Shown piece after piece: positions 17,855-26,457 of a stretch of 64,000 bases of DNA (the first letter of the stretch is position 1; each line of letters opens with the position of its first letter). The stretch spans positions 62,001 to 126,000 of the forward strand of contig CAWIUB010000025.1 of the NCBI GenBank assembly GCA_963839175.1, written 5' to 3'. Position numbers and translations under genes: made by a program. This DNA comes from CAWIUB01 sp963839175. GTDB taxonomy: Bacteria > Actinomycetota > Actinomycetes > Mycobacteriales > Jatrophihabitantaceae. The notes below the pieces were generated by a model. It was not told the DNA's origin. It was given only the letters and a program-made list of their open reading frames with translations, and did not search any database.

Positions 17855-18826
17855 TTACTCCTTGGGCATGAGGGCGCTGGCGGCGCGCAGGACCCCGCGC
17901 TTCAGGCCGTCCTTGCCGGCTCGCGCGATGGCTGCCGGTCGCGACGGCCGTGCGGGCCGTCGTACCTGTAGATCATCGCCGACGTGGACAATGCCGCCCT
18001 GCTCGACGGTCGCGTAGAGCCCCAGGCACCGGCGCGCATGCTTGGCCACCGTGCGCATCACGTCCGGGTCTGTAGCGAGGTCGGCCTGCTGCCGGATCGG
18101 CATCACGCACCGCAGTGTCGGGATCTCGCCGCGCAGCACTGCATTCGGCAGTGCCAGCTCGGCCTCGAGCCACGAGTTCTCCGGCAAGCTGTCGCCCTCG
18201 TCGGTCTCGATGACGAAGTTGGGCCGGAAGCGTCGGACGTCGAAGTTGGAGCCGGGTGCGAGGTCGGCCATCGTGGCCAGGCTGGTCCGGGTGATCAGGT
18301 GTATGGGGTATGAGTCCGCGAGGGAACCCAGCGGCGTGACGTAGCGGCTGAGCTCGGTGAGCATGCGCAACGGGAACATCGACAAGTCGGGGAGCGGCTC
18401 GTCCTCGGCCAAGCCGAACGTCGCCCGGATCTCGGCCTTCGTCTCCTTCGGTCCTCGGTACAGCTCCTTCTCGGACGGCGGCGGCAGCGGCTCCAGCCGT
18501 ACCTCGGTCTCGACGACCTCGGACAGCCGGGCGTGCACCTGCGGATCCGAGCTGGCGACCTCGGTCCCGTCCGGCAGCGTGATGACCACGTCCGGTGCGT
18601 TGCCCGGCAGCGCCGGATGGCCGGCCGGATCCTCGTCGTAACGAGCGCTGCACAGCAGCAGGGCAGGTTGACGGCGCGCGGTCGTGATCGAACCCAGAGC
18701 CGGGTCGCGTACCGCCCACATCCGGTCGGCGTGCATGCCGCGCTCCGCGACGGCCACAGCGTCCAGGCGCTCACCGGCCATCGACTTGACCGGATAGCGC
18801 CAGATCTCAGCGATCGTGGTTGGCAT
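17855..18826 (-). CDS. MOSC domain protein
   Basis: 323 residues. The N-terminal MOSC barrel MPTTIAEIWRYPVKSMAGERLD is followed by ARRQPALLLCSARYD. The C-terminal MOSC domain has NFDVRRFRPNFVIETDEGD, the conserved TLRCVMPIRQQADLA Cys region, and GDDLQVRRPARP. It is longer than the copy at 6717-7505 because of a loop (EKELYRGPKETKAEIRATFGL) between the domains. ATG 18826 has a GGAAGGAG ribosome site, which decides the start against the long upstream frame. It probably has molybdenum-cofactor-linked reductase or sulfur-carrier activity. No partner is adjacent. Confidence 0.85.
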   Translation of the reverse strand: MPTTIAEIWRYPVKSMAGERLDAVAVAERGMHADRMWAVRDPALGSITTARRQPALLLCSARYDEDPAGHPALPGNAPDVVITLPDGTEVASSDPQVHARLSEVVETEVRLEPLPPPSEKELYRGPKETKAEIRATFGLAEDEPLPDLSMFPLRMLTELSRYVTPLGSLADSYPIHLITRTSLATMADLAPGSNFDVRRFRPNFVIETDEGDSLPENSWLEAELALPNAVLRGEIPTLRCVMPIRQQADLATDPDVMRTVAKHARRCLGLYATVEQGGIVHVGDDLQVRRPARPSRPAAIARAGKDGLKRGVLRAASALMPKE

Positions 18827-19577
18827 GTCGACTCCTTCCCCGCCGTCGCAGGTCATCCGGTGAGCTTGTCGGCGTCGAGCGCCCTGAGGAGCGCACGTAT
18901 GGTGTCGGATTGCTGCCCGCGGCTCGGCGACGCTCACGATAGTCGAGTAGGTGGTCGCTGCGGTCGTGCTCAAGCTGCCAAGCGTCGCGGCGCCGGGGCA
19001 CGAACGAGCCAGCGCAGCCCGCGTGCCAGTACAGGGAGGCGTCTGCCGCCGATACGGGAGGACCTGGTTCCCGATTCGGCATACCCGAACAGCCGCCTGA
19101 TCACGGCGCCGTGAAATTCGGTGCTGCGGTGTTCACCATCGATAGCTGGTCCAAGATCGCGTTCGAGCCGTCGTCCGCGTGTGAACGCGTGGGGCCGGAA
19201 CGTGCGCGCTATTGTGCCAGATCGACGGTTATCTGAAGCCCTGATCAAGGATCCCTTACGCGGCAGGGATTCCGCGTCGTAGACATGTCTACGCAGGGAC
19301 TCCAGGACCAGCTCGCACAATCAAAAGCGCAGCGAGGAAAGGAGAATCGCGGTGCGCACGTCGGCGACACCGCTTCAGATAACGTGTCTACGACGACGCT
19401 CAAAGGGCCCGCGATAGACATCGTGGACACCGTTCGGAGCGCTGGAGATAACAATCGATCTCAAGCGGAGCGGTTTGCTGGGCCATGTCGCGAGAGAGTG
19501 GTGACCTGGACAAAGATCGGAAACCTGCCCGGCCCGCGCGACTGGCCTTGTCGTCAGAACACGAGGAGGACACCGTC
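18827..19577. other. Long spacer with an operator-like palindrome
   Basis: About 750 bp upstream of the DUF899 gene without a gene I can support. A 98-codon plus frame from 19285 (MSTQGLQDQLAQSKAQRGKENR) overlaps the palindrome at 19279-19292 and shows no family match. Related ACGTGTCTACG and ATAGACATCG sequences occur about 100 and 130 bp further on. Confidence 0.4.
19279..19292. promoter_or_regulatory. Perfect palindrome GTAGACATGTCTAC, candidate operator
   Basis: A 14-bp perfect dyad in the long spacer upstream of the DUF899 gene. The half-site GTAGACA partly recurs as GTGTCTAC near 19384 and TAGACA near 19414. The form fits a dimeric TetR- or GntR-type regulator, but no such regulator gene is adjacent. 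Confidence 0.35.
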
Positions 19578-20384
19578 ATGACCGATCAATCAACCAATGC
19601 CGGCGGGGCGGCGGGCAGCACCGACAACGCCCAGAACCTCCCGGCGGCCGTTGACCGAGCCACCTTCCAGGCCGAACTGGACGCGCTGCGAGTCCGCGAG
19701 AAGGCGCACACCCGGGAAGGCGACACTATCGCCGCGGCCCGGCGACGCTTACCCATGGTCGAGGTGGATGCCAACCTGGCGCTGGCCGGACCCAACGGGC
19801 CGCTCACCCTCCTCGACGCGTTCGAAGGGCGCCGACAGCTCATCGCCTACTACTTCATGTGGAACCCCGGCCGACCCGCGGCCGAGCAGTGCGAAGGCTG
19901 CACGTGGGTCACCACCCAGGTCGCGGAGCTGTCCTACCTTCACTCTCGCGACATCACGTTCGCGGTCCTCTGTCAGGGCCCGTACGACGAAAGCATCCGC
20001 TACCGCGAGTTCATGCACTGGGACATGCCGTGGTACTCAGCACAGGCCTCACTTGACGCGCTCTTCGTCGGACGCCAGGTCGGCCTGTTCCACCTGATGT
20101 GCTACCTGCGAGACGGCGACCGCATCTTCGAGACGTACTGGACGAACGGCCGCGGCGCGGAGGTCATGGACTACAGCTACGCGCTGATGGACCTCACCGT
20201 GTACGGACGCCAGGAGCCGTGGGAGGACTCGCCACCCGGCTGGCCACAACAGTGCACGGGCACCCGGACGAACGCCGGCTCGCCCGACTGGCCACCAATA
20301 TCCGCCTGGCCGGAAGGACGCCCCATCGCCCAGTGGTCGCGACTCGAGGCTGGACGCTCCGACGAGCTCACCGTGGCGCGCTGA
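19578..20384 (+). CDS. DUF899 family thioredoxin-like protein
   Basis: A 268-residue cytoplasmic protein of the DUF899 (thioredoxin-fold) family. Features: ARRRLPMVEVDANLALAGPNGPLTLLDAFEGRRQLIAYYFMWN, the EGCTWVTTQVAEL segment with the conserved Cys, and the C-terminal MDYSYALMDLTVYGRQEPWEDSPPGWPQ signature. A redox or peroxiredoxin-like role is usually assumed; it is not proven. ATG 19578 has GAGGA 9-14 bp upstream. A long low-complexity N-terminus (TDQSTNAGGAAGSTDN) precedes the domain. It converges with the FAD/NAD(P) gene. Confidence 0.85.
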   Translation: MTDQSTNAGGAAGSTDNAQNLPAAVDRATFQAELDALRVREKAHTREGDTIAAARRRLPMVEVDANLALAGPNGPLTLLDAFEGRRQLIAYYFMWNPGRPAAEQCEGCTWVTTQVAELSYLHSRDITFAVLCQGPYDESIRYREFMHWDMPWYSAQASLDALFVGRQVGLFHLMCYLRDGDRIFETYWTNGRGAEVMDYSYALMDLTVYGRQEPWEDSPPGWPQQCTGTRTNAGSPDWPPISAWPEGRPIAQWSRLEAGRSDELTVAR

Positions 20385-20496
20385 CCGCCGTAGGAGGCGG
20401 GTGTTCCGCAACGCCGAGCGCAACTCGCGCGGCCGGGTGGGAGCGGTCCATAACAACGGCTGGGCGCCCTTCCGACACGCTCGCAAACCCAGCGTA

Positions 20497-20521
20497 ATCG
20501 GCGATCCTCGCGGTCGCCGAT
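20497..20521. terminator. Hairpin between convergent genes
   Basis: Stem ATCGGCGA / TCGCCGAT (8 bp) with a 9-base loop, placed between the convergent ends of the DUF899 gene (20384) and the FAD/NAD(P) gene (20608). There is no T-tract, so terminator function is only suggested by position. Confidence 0.35.
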
Positions 20522-20607
20522 ATGAGGTGACGCGGATCGTCGTTCACAGAGGGTGGCCGGCCGGAGATGACCGTCGTCACCATCGATGCGGAGCTTGCGG
20601 GAAGGGC

Positions 20608-21987
20608 TTACGCCATTCCGGCGAGTTCAGCCATTCGGGTCATCCCCGCACCGACGTACTTCCGAAAGCGCTCCGCAGCGTCAGTCAGTTCGGCGGAGCC
20701 GGCCATGTCCGGCGGGATGCGAGCCGGATTCAGCAAGACCCGGTCGGCCCAGGCCTTGATGTCGGGGTCAGCCCCGAACGACATCGACGCCCGATTGCCC
20801 AGCACCTGCATCCGCGCCCAATCGGTGGGCGTATTGGAGTAAGGCGACGGTGGGCACAACCTGTTCTTCTCGTAGTCGTCGTCGCGTGTGGCCTCCACAT
20901 ACCCGGCTAGCGCGGCGCCGAAGCAGGGAAAGCCGGTCCGGATCGGCTGCAGCGTGATCGCCTCGGCACCCCAGATCGGCACCAACGGCCGGTACTGCAA
21001 CCCCGATGCGGCGCAGTGCACGATCACCGCGTCCTTCGCCGTAGCAACCGCACCCTCGCCGAACACCAACCTGCCCGGCTCCACGTGCTGGATGTGCCCG
21101 AGCCGGACGACGGCTTCGATCGTGCGCAACCGGTCGAGTTCCCACTGGGCGAGCGTCGGGGTCTTCGCCATCGTCGGAGTCACCGACCGATCGATGCGCA
21201 GCATCACCCCAGCCGCCTCCAAGCGGCAGAACAGGTCGTCCGGGGACGCCGCCTCGGCCGCCGCCTGCACGGTATCCGCCGCCAACCCCATGAAGACAGC
21301 AGGATCCGGTTGGACCACCGCCCGGTCGAGCATCCACGGATCGCGAGGCCGCACCCAACAGATCGCCTCCGGATCAACCCCGTTGTCCAGCAGCCAGATA
21401 CACGCATCAGTGGCGGTCTTCCCCGAACCGACGACCACATACTGCGAGGCCGCCCCACCAAGCTTGACCAGCTCGTTGACGGCCACCACGCGCGCCCCGT
21501 CCGCAACGCCGAACGGCGCAGGAGTCGTTGCCGGTATCTGCGGTGAAAGGTAGCGGGCGTCAACAATGCGCCCCCGGCCGCGAACCTCGTTACGCCTTCC
21601 CGACAAGCGCGACACGAACCGACCCTCGCCGAGGTAGTCACAGTTCGGATAGAACGACACCTTTCCCGACGCAAGCATCCGCTCGCGCAGCACCCTGCCG
21701 TAGTAGGCGCACACCTCCGGCGCCGTCGCTCGCTCGTGCAAGCCCGCTTCGGGGCCGTCCTGCTGGATCCGCCCATCGCCGAGCATCGTCGAGGCCACAC
21801 CGTAGAACGCAGACGCCTGGTGGAGGCGGACGAACGGGTAAGCGTCCAGCCAATGTCCACCCACACCGTGCCGACGGTCCACCATGACCACGCTGACATC
21901 CGCATGCTCGATCAGCGCATCCGTGAACGCCATCCCCGCCGCGCCTGCGCCGACCACCAGATAATCGGCTTCCAGCACCCGCGTCAC
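20608..21987 (-). CDS. FAD/NAD(P)-binding oxidoreductase
   Basis: 459 residues with two dinucleotide-binding motifs: VVGAGAAGMAFTDAL at the N-terminus (FAD) and VVGSGKTATDACIWLL near residue 185 (NADPH). RRHGVGGHWLDAYPFVRLHQASAFYG is the region after the first fold. The overall type resembles flavin-containing monooxygenase or FAD-dependent pyridine oxidoreductases. The substrate is unknown. GTG 21987 (TRVLEADYLVVG) is preferred because the FAD fold begins 8 residues later; an ATG 35 codons upstream would add a basic leader. It is a single gene. Two further frame-like features upstream are antisense shadows. Confidence 0.8.
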   Translation of the reverse strand: MTRVLEADYLVVGAGAAGMAFTDALIEHADVSVVMVDRRHGVGGHWLDAYPFVRLHQASAFYGVASTMLGDGRIQQDGPEAGLHERATAPEVCAYYGRVLRERMLASGKVSFYPNCDYLGEGRFVSRLSGRRNEVRGRGRIVDARYLSPQIPATTPAPFGVADGARVVAVNELVKLGGAASQYVVVGSGKTATDACIWLLDNGVDPEAICWVRPRDPWMLDRAVVQPDPAVFMGLAADTVQAAAEAASPDDLFCRLEAAGVMLRIDRSVTPTMAKTPTLAQWELDRLRTIEAVVRLGHIQHVEPGRLVFGEGAVATAKDAVIVHCAASGLQYRPLVPIWGAEAITLQPIRTGFPCFGAALAGYVEATRDDDYEKNRLCPPSPYSNTPTDWARMQVLGNRASMSFGADPDIKAWADRVLLNPARIPPDMAGSAELTDAAERFRKYVGAGMTRMAELAGMA

Positions 21988-22357
21988 CGGCTCATGCTGA
22001 CGCCCCCGAACGACTGGGTCAACAGCATCGCGGGCGACGATCAGGCGCGCCCCACGCACCTTTCGGCGGACGGACGCGCACGCCAACCGCACAGAACACC
22101 GCCGTGCTCGCGCCTACCGGATGCCGCACCACGCACCCAAAATCGTCGATCACGCCGATCCGCGCGTCGGATCATCGGTCACGGACCGTAATGCGCGTCA
22201 GGGCGCGCAGTCTCGGCGTTACGCGCGGCTGAATAGGCGGGTTGTCCGGTAAGACAGATAACGGAGCGTGACGGCCGCGGTAGCGGCTTGATGGTCGGCA
22301 GCGGGCTGATTCCGACTCCGATTGCTGCGTCTGACGTCAAGATCGGGTACGACGACG

Positions 22358-22401
22358 CTCAATCAGCGGGTTCGGGGTTCGAGTCCCTGGCGGCGCACCA
22401 C
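22358..22401 (+). repeat. tRNA 3'-end remnant, left boundary of putative island (attL/attR-like)
   Basis: CTCAATCAGCGGGTTCGGGG is followed by TTCGAGTCCC and GGCGGCGCACCAC: a T-arm and acceptor 3' strand ending in CCA, without any D-arm or 5' acceptor half upstream. A 43-base direct repeat with 40 identical positions lies at 32657-32699. Such repeats arise when an integrase uses a tRNA 3' end as attachment site. The isoacceptor cannot be named. Confidence 0.6.
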
Positions 22402-22471
22402 GCTCCAGCCCAATGATTCTGGGGCCTCCAGCGCTTAACAAGATCGCTAAGGTTGATCACTAATCGGTACA

Positions 22472-22482
22472 GTTCATTGACA
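22472..22482 (+). repeat. GTTCATTGACA, inverted partner of 32541-32551
   Basis: An exact 11-bp inverted copy of TGTCAATGAAC near the other island end. It lies in an AT-richer stretch (22440-22505) that stands out from the surrounding GC-rich DNA. Confidence 0.4.
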
Positions 22483-22750
22483 TCGTTACATTCGCTTTAC
22501 ACACTGCGCTTTGTTGTCGGCACAGGTGGCGGGCAGTTGTTCGAGGAGTCAACGAGATCTACGCTGCGACGACGGGCATCCTGACGCTCGGCCGACTGGA
22601 CAGCGACAACGTGCGACGTCGTTGCGCATCTCGACGACAGCGGCAATTGCGGTCTCGCTCGAACTGGCACACGCTGCGTCCGTAGGCAACAGCGGCTGGG
22701 TGAGGCCGCCGTCTTGGTGGACAAATCTGGTCACTGCTCTGCGGCGGGCC

Positions 22751-23631
22751 TCACGCTTCGGGGATTTCGCGACCGAAGGCTTCGAGCGTGATTGCGTCGG
22801 GTTCGGGGCCGCCGCGACGGCCGGTGTCCAGCCGGTCGATCTCGGTCATCTCGTCCGGGGTCAGTTGGAAGTCGAAGACGTCGATGTTCTCGGCGATGCG
22901 GCTGGGCTTGGTGGACTTGGGGATGACCGATCGTCCGTGTTGCAGACCCCAGCGCAGCATCACCTGGGCAGCGGTCTTGCCGTGTGCTGCGGCGATGTCT
23001 GCGATGACCGGGTCGTCGAGGGTGCTGCGGTGGTCACCGTCGCGGTAGAAGGTGATGCCCCCGATAGGTGACCAGGCCTGCGTGATGATGCCGTGTTCGG
23101 CACCGAAGTCCTGTACCTCGCGCTGCCCGAAAGTAGGGGTGGACCTCGATCTGGTTGACCGCCGGCACGACCGTCGCCTGGTCGAGCAGTCGGGTGAGGT
23201 GCTCGACCATGAAGTTGCTGACCCCGATCGCGCGGACCTTGCCGTCATTGAGCAGCGTCTCCAGGGCGCGGTAGGCCTCCAGCGTGCGATCGAAGGCCGA
23301 CGGCAGCGCCTGGTGCAGGATCAGCAGATCGATCTGGTCGACGCCGAGTTTGCGGGCGCTCTTGTCGAAGCCGTGCAGCGTCCGGTCGTAGCCGTAGTCG
23401 CTGATCCAGATCTTGGTCTCCAGGAAGACCTCCGGCCGGTCCAGACCGGAGGCGTGCAGCCGCCTCACCGGCCTCGCGCTCGTTGCCGTAGGCCGCCGCG
23501 GTGTCGATGTGGCGGTATCCGGCGTCGAGTGCCGCGCGCACCGCGGCTCGGGTCTCGTGCGGGGGCGTCTGGAAGACCCCGAGTCCGAGCGCCGGTATAC
23601 GGACGCCGTTGTTGAGCGCGATCGTGTCCAT
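22751..23631 (-). pseudogene. Aldo/keto reductase (AKR5-like), two frameshifts
   Basis: From ATG 23631 the pieces MDTIALNNGVRIPALGLGVFQTPPHET...HIDTAAAYGNEREAGEA, RLHASGLDRPEVFLETKIWISDYGYD...RAIGVSNFMVEHL...VNQIEVHPYF and GQREVQDFGAEHGIITQAWSPIGG...VIPKSTKPSRIAENIDVFDFQLTPDEM make a complete 2,5-diketo-gluconate-reductase-type protein. Asp/Tyr/Lys/His catalytic positions are present. Frames change near 23460 and near 23135; the second is one extra base in a short T run. It is last in the minus-strand operon. It is a pseudogene unless these are sequence errors. Confidence 0.75.
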
Positions 23632-23696
23632 GTGGTTCAGCTTTCTGTCGGTGCTGCTTGCGAAGGGGGACGGACCGGTCGCGAGCGCATGTGCTG

Positions 23697-24541
23697 TCAG
23701 ACGCCCGGCGGGAAGTCCGTGGAGGCGGCGAGTTCAGTCTGGGTTTCGAAGTCGGCGATGCGTTCACGCAGGGTGTCGATGGTCGACTGGAGCGCTTGCG
23801 AGCCGAGCATCAGGCGCAACGGTGCTGGGTCGATGTCGACGCTGTCGACCATGCGGGCGGCCATCCGGGCTGGGTCGCCCGGGCGAGCCCGTTGGCCGGG
23901 TCGAGTATCGCCTGGAACGCGTGGGCCGGATTGCCATCGTATTCAGGCATGAGCGTGGCGACGCGAGCGCTGCCGTAGCGGAACTCGGTACGTGCGCCGC
24001 CCGGTTCGACGATCGTGACGCCGATGCCGAAGGGTGCGACTTCCTGGGCGACTGCTTCGCAGAAGCCTTCGATGCCCCACTTGGTGGCGTGATAGAGCGA
24101 GTTGCCGGGGAACGCGACCTGGCCGCCGTAGGTGGAGAGCTGGAGTATGCGCCCGCCGCCTTGCGCACGCAGGTGCGGCAGCGCGGCGCGGATCAGCTGG
24201 ATGGATCCGGTGAGGTTGGTGGCGATGATGTGGTCGAACTGCTCGTCGGAGAGTTCCTCGGCGGCGCCGAATAGGCCGTAGCCGGCGTTGGACCCGACGA
24301 CGTCGATGCGGCCTAGCCGCTCGAAGCAGCGGTCGACCAGCTGCCGGACCGCTGCGCGGTCGGTCATCTCCAGCACCTCGGCGATGAAGGTGTCCGGGTA
24401 GCGGTCGGTCAGGTCGGCGACCTTGGACGTGTCGCGGACGGTTCCGACGACGCGGTCGCCACGCTCGTCGAGCAACTGCTGGGCGAGTTCGCGGCCGAAG
24501 CCGCTGCTGACGCCGGTGATCAGCCAGGTGCGCAATGCCAT
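23697..24541 (-). pseudogene. SDR family oxidoreductase, one frameshift near the 3' end
   Basis: From ATG 24541, a classical short-chain dehydrogenase: TGVSSGFGRELAQQL (cofactor motif), GSNAGYGLFG (NAG), and YHATKWGIEG (Tyr/Lys). The frame is intact to about codon 220 (ILDPANGLA). The expected C-terminus, DPARMAARMVDSV...LGSQALQSTIDTLRERIADF, continues in another frame to TGA at 23697-23699. A single missing base near 23880 explains this. The uncorrected frame ends at 23810 with a nonsense tail, which still leaves all catalytic residues, so some activity could remain. It lies 15 bp from the upstream operon gene. Confidence 0.72.
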
Positions 24542-24555
24542 GGTGTCGCCTTCCG

Positions 24556-25317
24556 TTACTGCTGAGCGAGGGTGATCTGGTCGAGCACGCGCAGCGCGTT
24601 GAGGGTGCGTGGGTAGCCGAGGTACGGGAGGAGCTGGGTGAGCACGTTCACCAGCAGGCTGCGGTCGTTGCCGATGTGGAGGTTCGCGGCGACGTGTCCG
24701 GCCAGTTGCGGCTCACAGCCGCCGAGGGAGGCGAGCATCGCGAAGGTGAGCAATTCGCGGGTGGGGACGTCCATGCCGCCGCGGGTGAGGTGGTCACCGA
24801 AACAGTTGGCCGACAGCCACCGCTGGATGTGTTGCTCGTCGGCTGGTGCGTTGGCGTAGAGCGCGTCGACCCGGTCGGCGCCCACGACACGCTTCTGCAC
24901 TTCGAGCCCGTTCTCGTAGCGGGTCTCCGGGGTGGTGGTCGACTGCCCGGGCAGCGGCAGCTGTACGCCGCGCGCGGTGAGTACGTCGTTGGTGATGTGC
25001 AGGAAGTCGAAGACCTTGGCCATGCCGACGTACGGGACGGCCTGGTAGACGATCTCCTTAGCCTCGACCGGGGTAACGCCGACCGTAACTGCGGCGCCGA
25101 GCATGACGCGGTACTCGCCGAGTGCCTGGCAGGCGATCATGGACGCGAGCTGACACATCAGCCGGGTGCGGGGGGCGAGGTCGTCGTGGGCGAGGACCTC
25201 GTCGAAGGCGAAGTTGTCGAAGTACTCGATCAGCTCCGGGTCGGTCTGCGCGAGTGTCGAGACACGGCCGGGGAAGAGCTGCTCATGGTTGCGTTGCGCG
25301 GTCTCGTTGGCAGGCAT
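24556..25317 (-). CDS. Carboxymuconolactone decarboxylase-like protein
   Basis: 253 residues with two CMD-type helical repeats: LAPRTRLMCQLASMIACQALGEYRVMLGAAVTVGVTPVEAKEIVYQAVPYVGMAKVFDFL, and a second VPTRELLTFAMLASLGGCEPQLAGHVAANLHIG...LTQLLPYLGYPRTLNAL. No CxxC redox pair is seen, so it is more like gamma-carboxymuconolactone decarboxylase or related hydrolases than AhpD. The fused double CMD is common next to aldo/keto reductases and SDRs in oxidoreductase clusters. It is in an operon with AKR upstream (37 bp) and SDR downstream. Confidence 0.85.
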   Translation of the reverse strand: MPANETAQRNHEQLFPGRVSTLAQTDPELIEYFDNFAFDEVLAHDDLAPRTRLMCQLASMIACQALGEYRVMLGAAVTVGVTPVEAKEIVYQAVPYVGMAKVFDFLHITNDVLTARGVQLPLPGQSTTTPETRYENGLEVQKRVVGADRVDALYANAPADEQHIQRWLSANCFGDHLTRGGMDVPTRELLTFAMLASLGGCEPQLAGHVAANLHIGNDRSLLVNVLTQLLPYLGYPRTLNALRVLDQITLAQQ

Positions 25318-25354
25318 GGCCGGGCCGCTCCTTCGGATGATGGATGGGAGGCAG

Positions 25355-26347
25355 TCAGCGGTCGATCAGCCGTTGCATCGCCTCGGGGTAGCGAGCCCCT
25401 TCGACGACGATCTGGCTGGCGGCGCTGTCGATCTCGGCGAGATCGTCGGCCGTGAGCTCGAGGTCGGCGGATCCGAGGTTCTCCTCGAGCCGGTCCAGCC
25501 GGCGGGTTCCCGGGATCGGCACGATCCAGGGGCGCTGGGCGAGCAGCCAGGCGAGCGCGATCTGTGCCGGCGTGGCGTTCTTGGCGGCGCCGATGGCTCC
25601 GAGCAGACCGACCAGCGCCTGGTTCGCAGCCCGGGCTTCGGCAGTGAACCGCGGAATGCTCGCGCGGATGTCACCGTCGCCGAACGCCGTGCTGGTGTCG
25701 ATGCGCCCGGTGAGGAAGCCTTTGCCGAGCGGGCTGAACGGCACCAGCCCAATGCCGAGTCGCTCGAGTGTCGGGATGATCTGCGCCTCGGGCTCGCGCC
25801 ACCACAGCGAGTACTCGCTCTGCAGGGCTGCGACCGGGTGCACCGCGTGAGCTCGGGCGATGGTCGCCGCGCCGGCTTCGGACAGCCCGAAGTACGCGAC
25901 TTTGCCGGCGGCGACCAGCTCGGCGACGGTACCGGCGACGTCCTCTATCGGCACCTGCGGGTCCACGCGGTGCTGGTAGAGCAGGTCGATGCGTTCGACG
26001 CCGAGTCGGCGCAGCGACCCGTCGACCGCGGCCCTAATTGAGTCCGGCCGGCTAGACAACCCGGTCTGGCGGCCCTGCTCGTCGAAGGCGAAGCCGAACT
26101 TCGTTGCGATGACGACCTGGTCGCGCACCGGTGCCAGCGCCTCGCCGACGAGCTCTTCGTTGACGAATGGCCCGTACACCTCGGCGGTGTCGAAGAAGGT
26201 GACGCCGCGGTCGACCGCGGCCCGCAGCAGGTCGGTCATCTGCGCTCGGTCGCCGGGATTGGGCCCGTAGCTCTGGCTCATGCCCATTGCGCCGAAGCCG
26301 ATGGTGGAGACCTCCGGTCCGCCTGAGCCGAGGATTCGCTTGTCCAT
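25355..26347 (-). CDS. Aldo/keto reductase (Tas/YajO-like)
   Basis: A 330-residue NADPH-dependent aldo/keto reductase. Catalytic tetrad in FFDTAEVYGPFVNEEL (Asp, Tyr), VIATKFGFAF (Lys) and DLLYQHRVDP (His). The cofactor-binding C-terminal motif IVPIPGTRRLDRLEENLGS is present. It resembles the divergent enzyme at 31322-32302 along its whole length. ATG 26347 has an AGGAAGGA ribosome site. It is the fourth gene of the minus-strand operon; it presumably reduces aldehyde or ketone substrates shared with the neighbouring alcohol dehydrogenase and SDR. Confidence 0.88.
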   Translation of the reverse strand: MDKRILGSGGPEVSTIGFGAMGMSQSYGPNPGDRAQMTDLLRAAVDRGVTFFDTAEVYGPFVNEELVGEALAPVRDQVVIATKFGFAFDEQGRQTGLSSRPDSIRAAVDGSLRRLGVERIDLLYQHRVDPQVPIEDVAGTVAELVAAGKVAYFGLSEAGAATIARAHAVHPVAALQSEYSLWWREPEAQIIPTLERLGIGLVPFSPLGKGFLTGRIDTSTAFGDGDIRASIPRFTAEARAANQALVGLLGAIGAAKNATPAQIALAWLLAQRPWIVPIPGTRRLDRLEENLGSADLELTADDLAEIDSAASQIVVEGARYPEAMQRLIDR

Positions 26348-26457
26348 GCTGGAGTTCCTTCCTGCCTTTGGGGTGCTCAGCTGGCGGCGACGAGCTTGAG
26401 CTTGGTGCGGCTCGTCCTGCTCGGCGATCGTGTCCAGTTCGGTAGCAGCCCAGCCAC

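Noticed and set aside
19285..19581. 98-codon gene starting inside the 19279 palindrome
   Set aside because: No ribosome site, no recognisable family, and it overlaps the DUF899 start in another frame.
22300..22404. A complete tRNA gene ending at 22400
   Set aside because: The T-arm and CCA end fit, but no D-arm, anticodon arm or pairing 5' acceptor strand is found in the 80 bases upstream.
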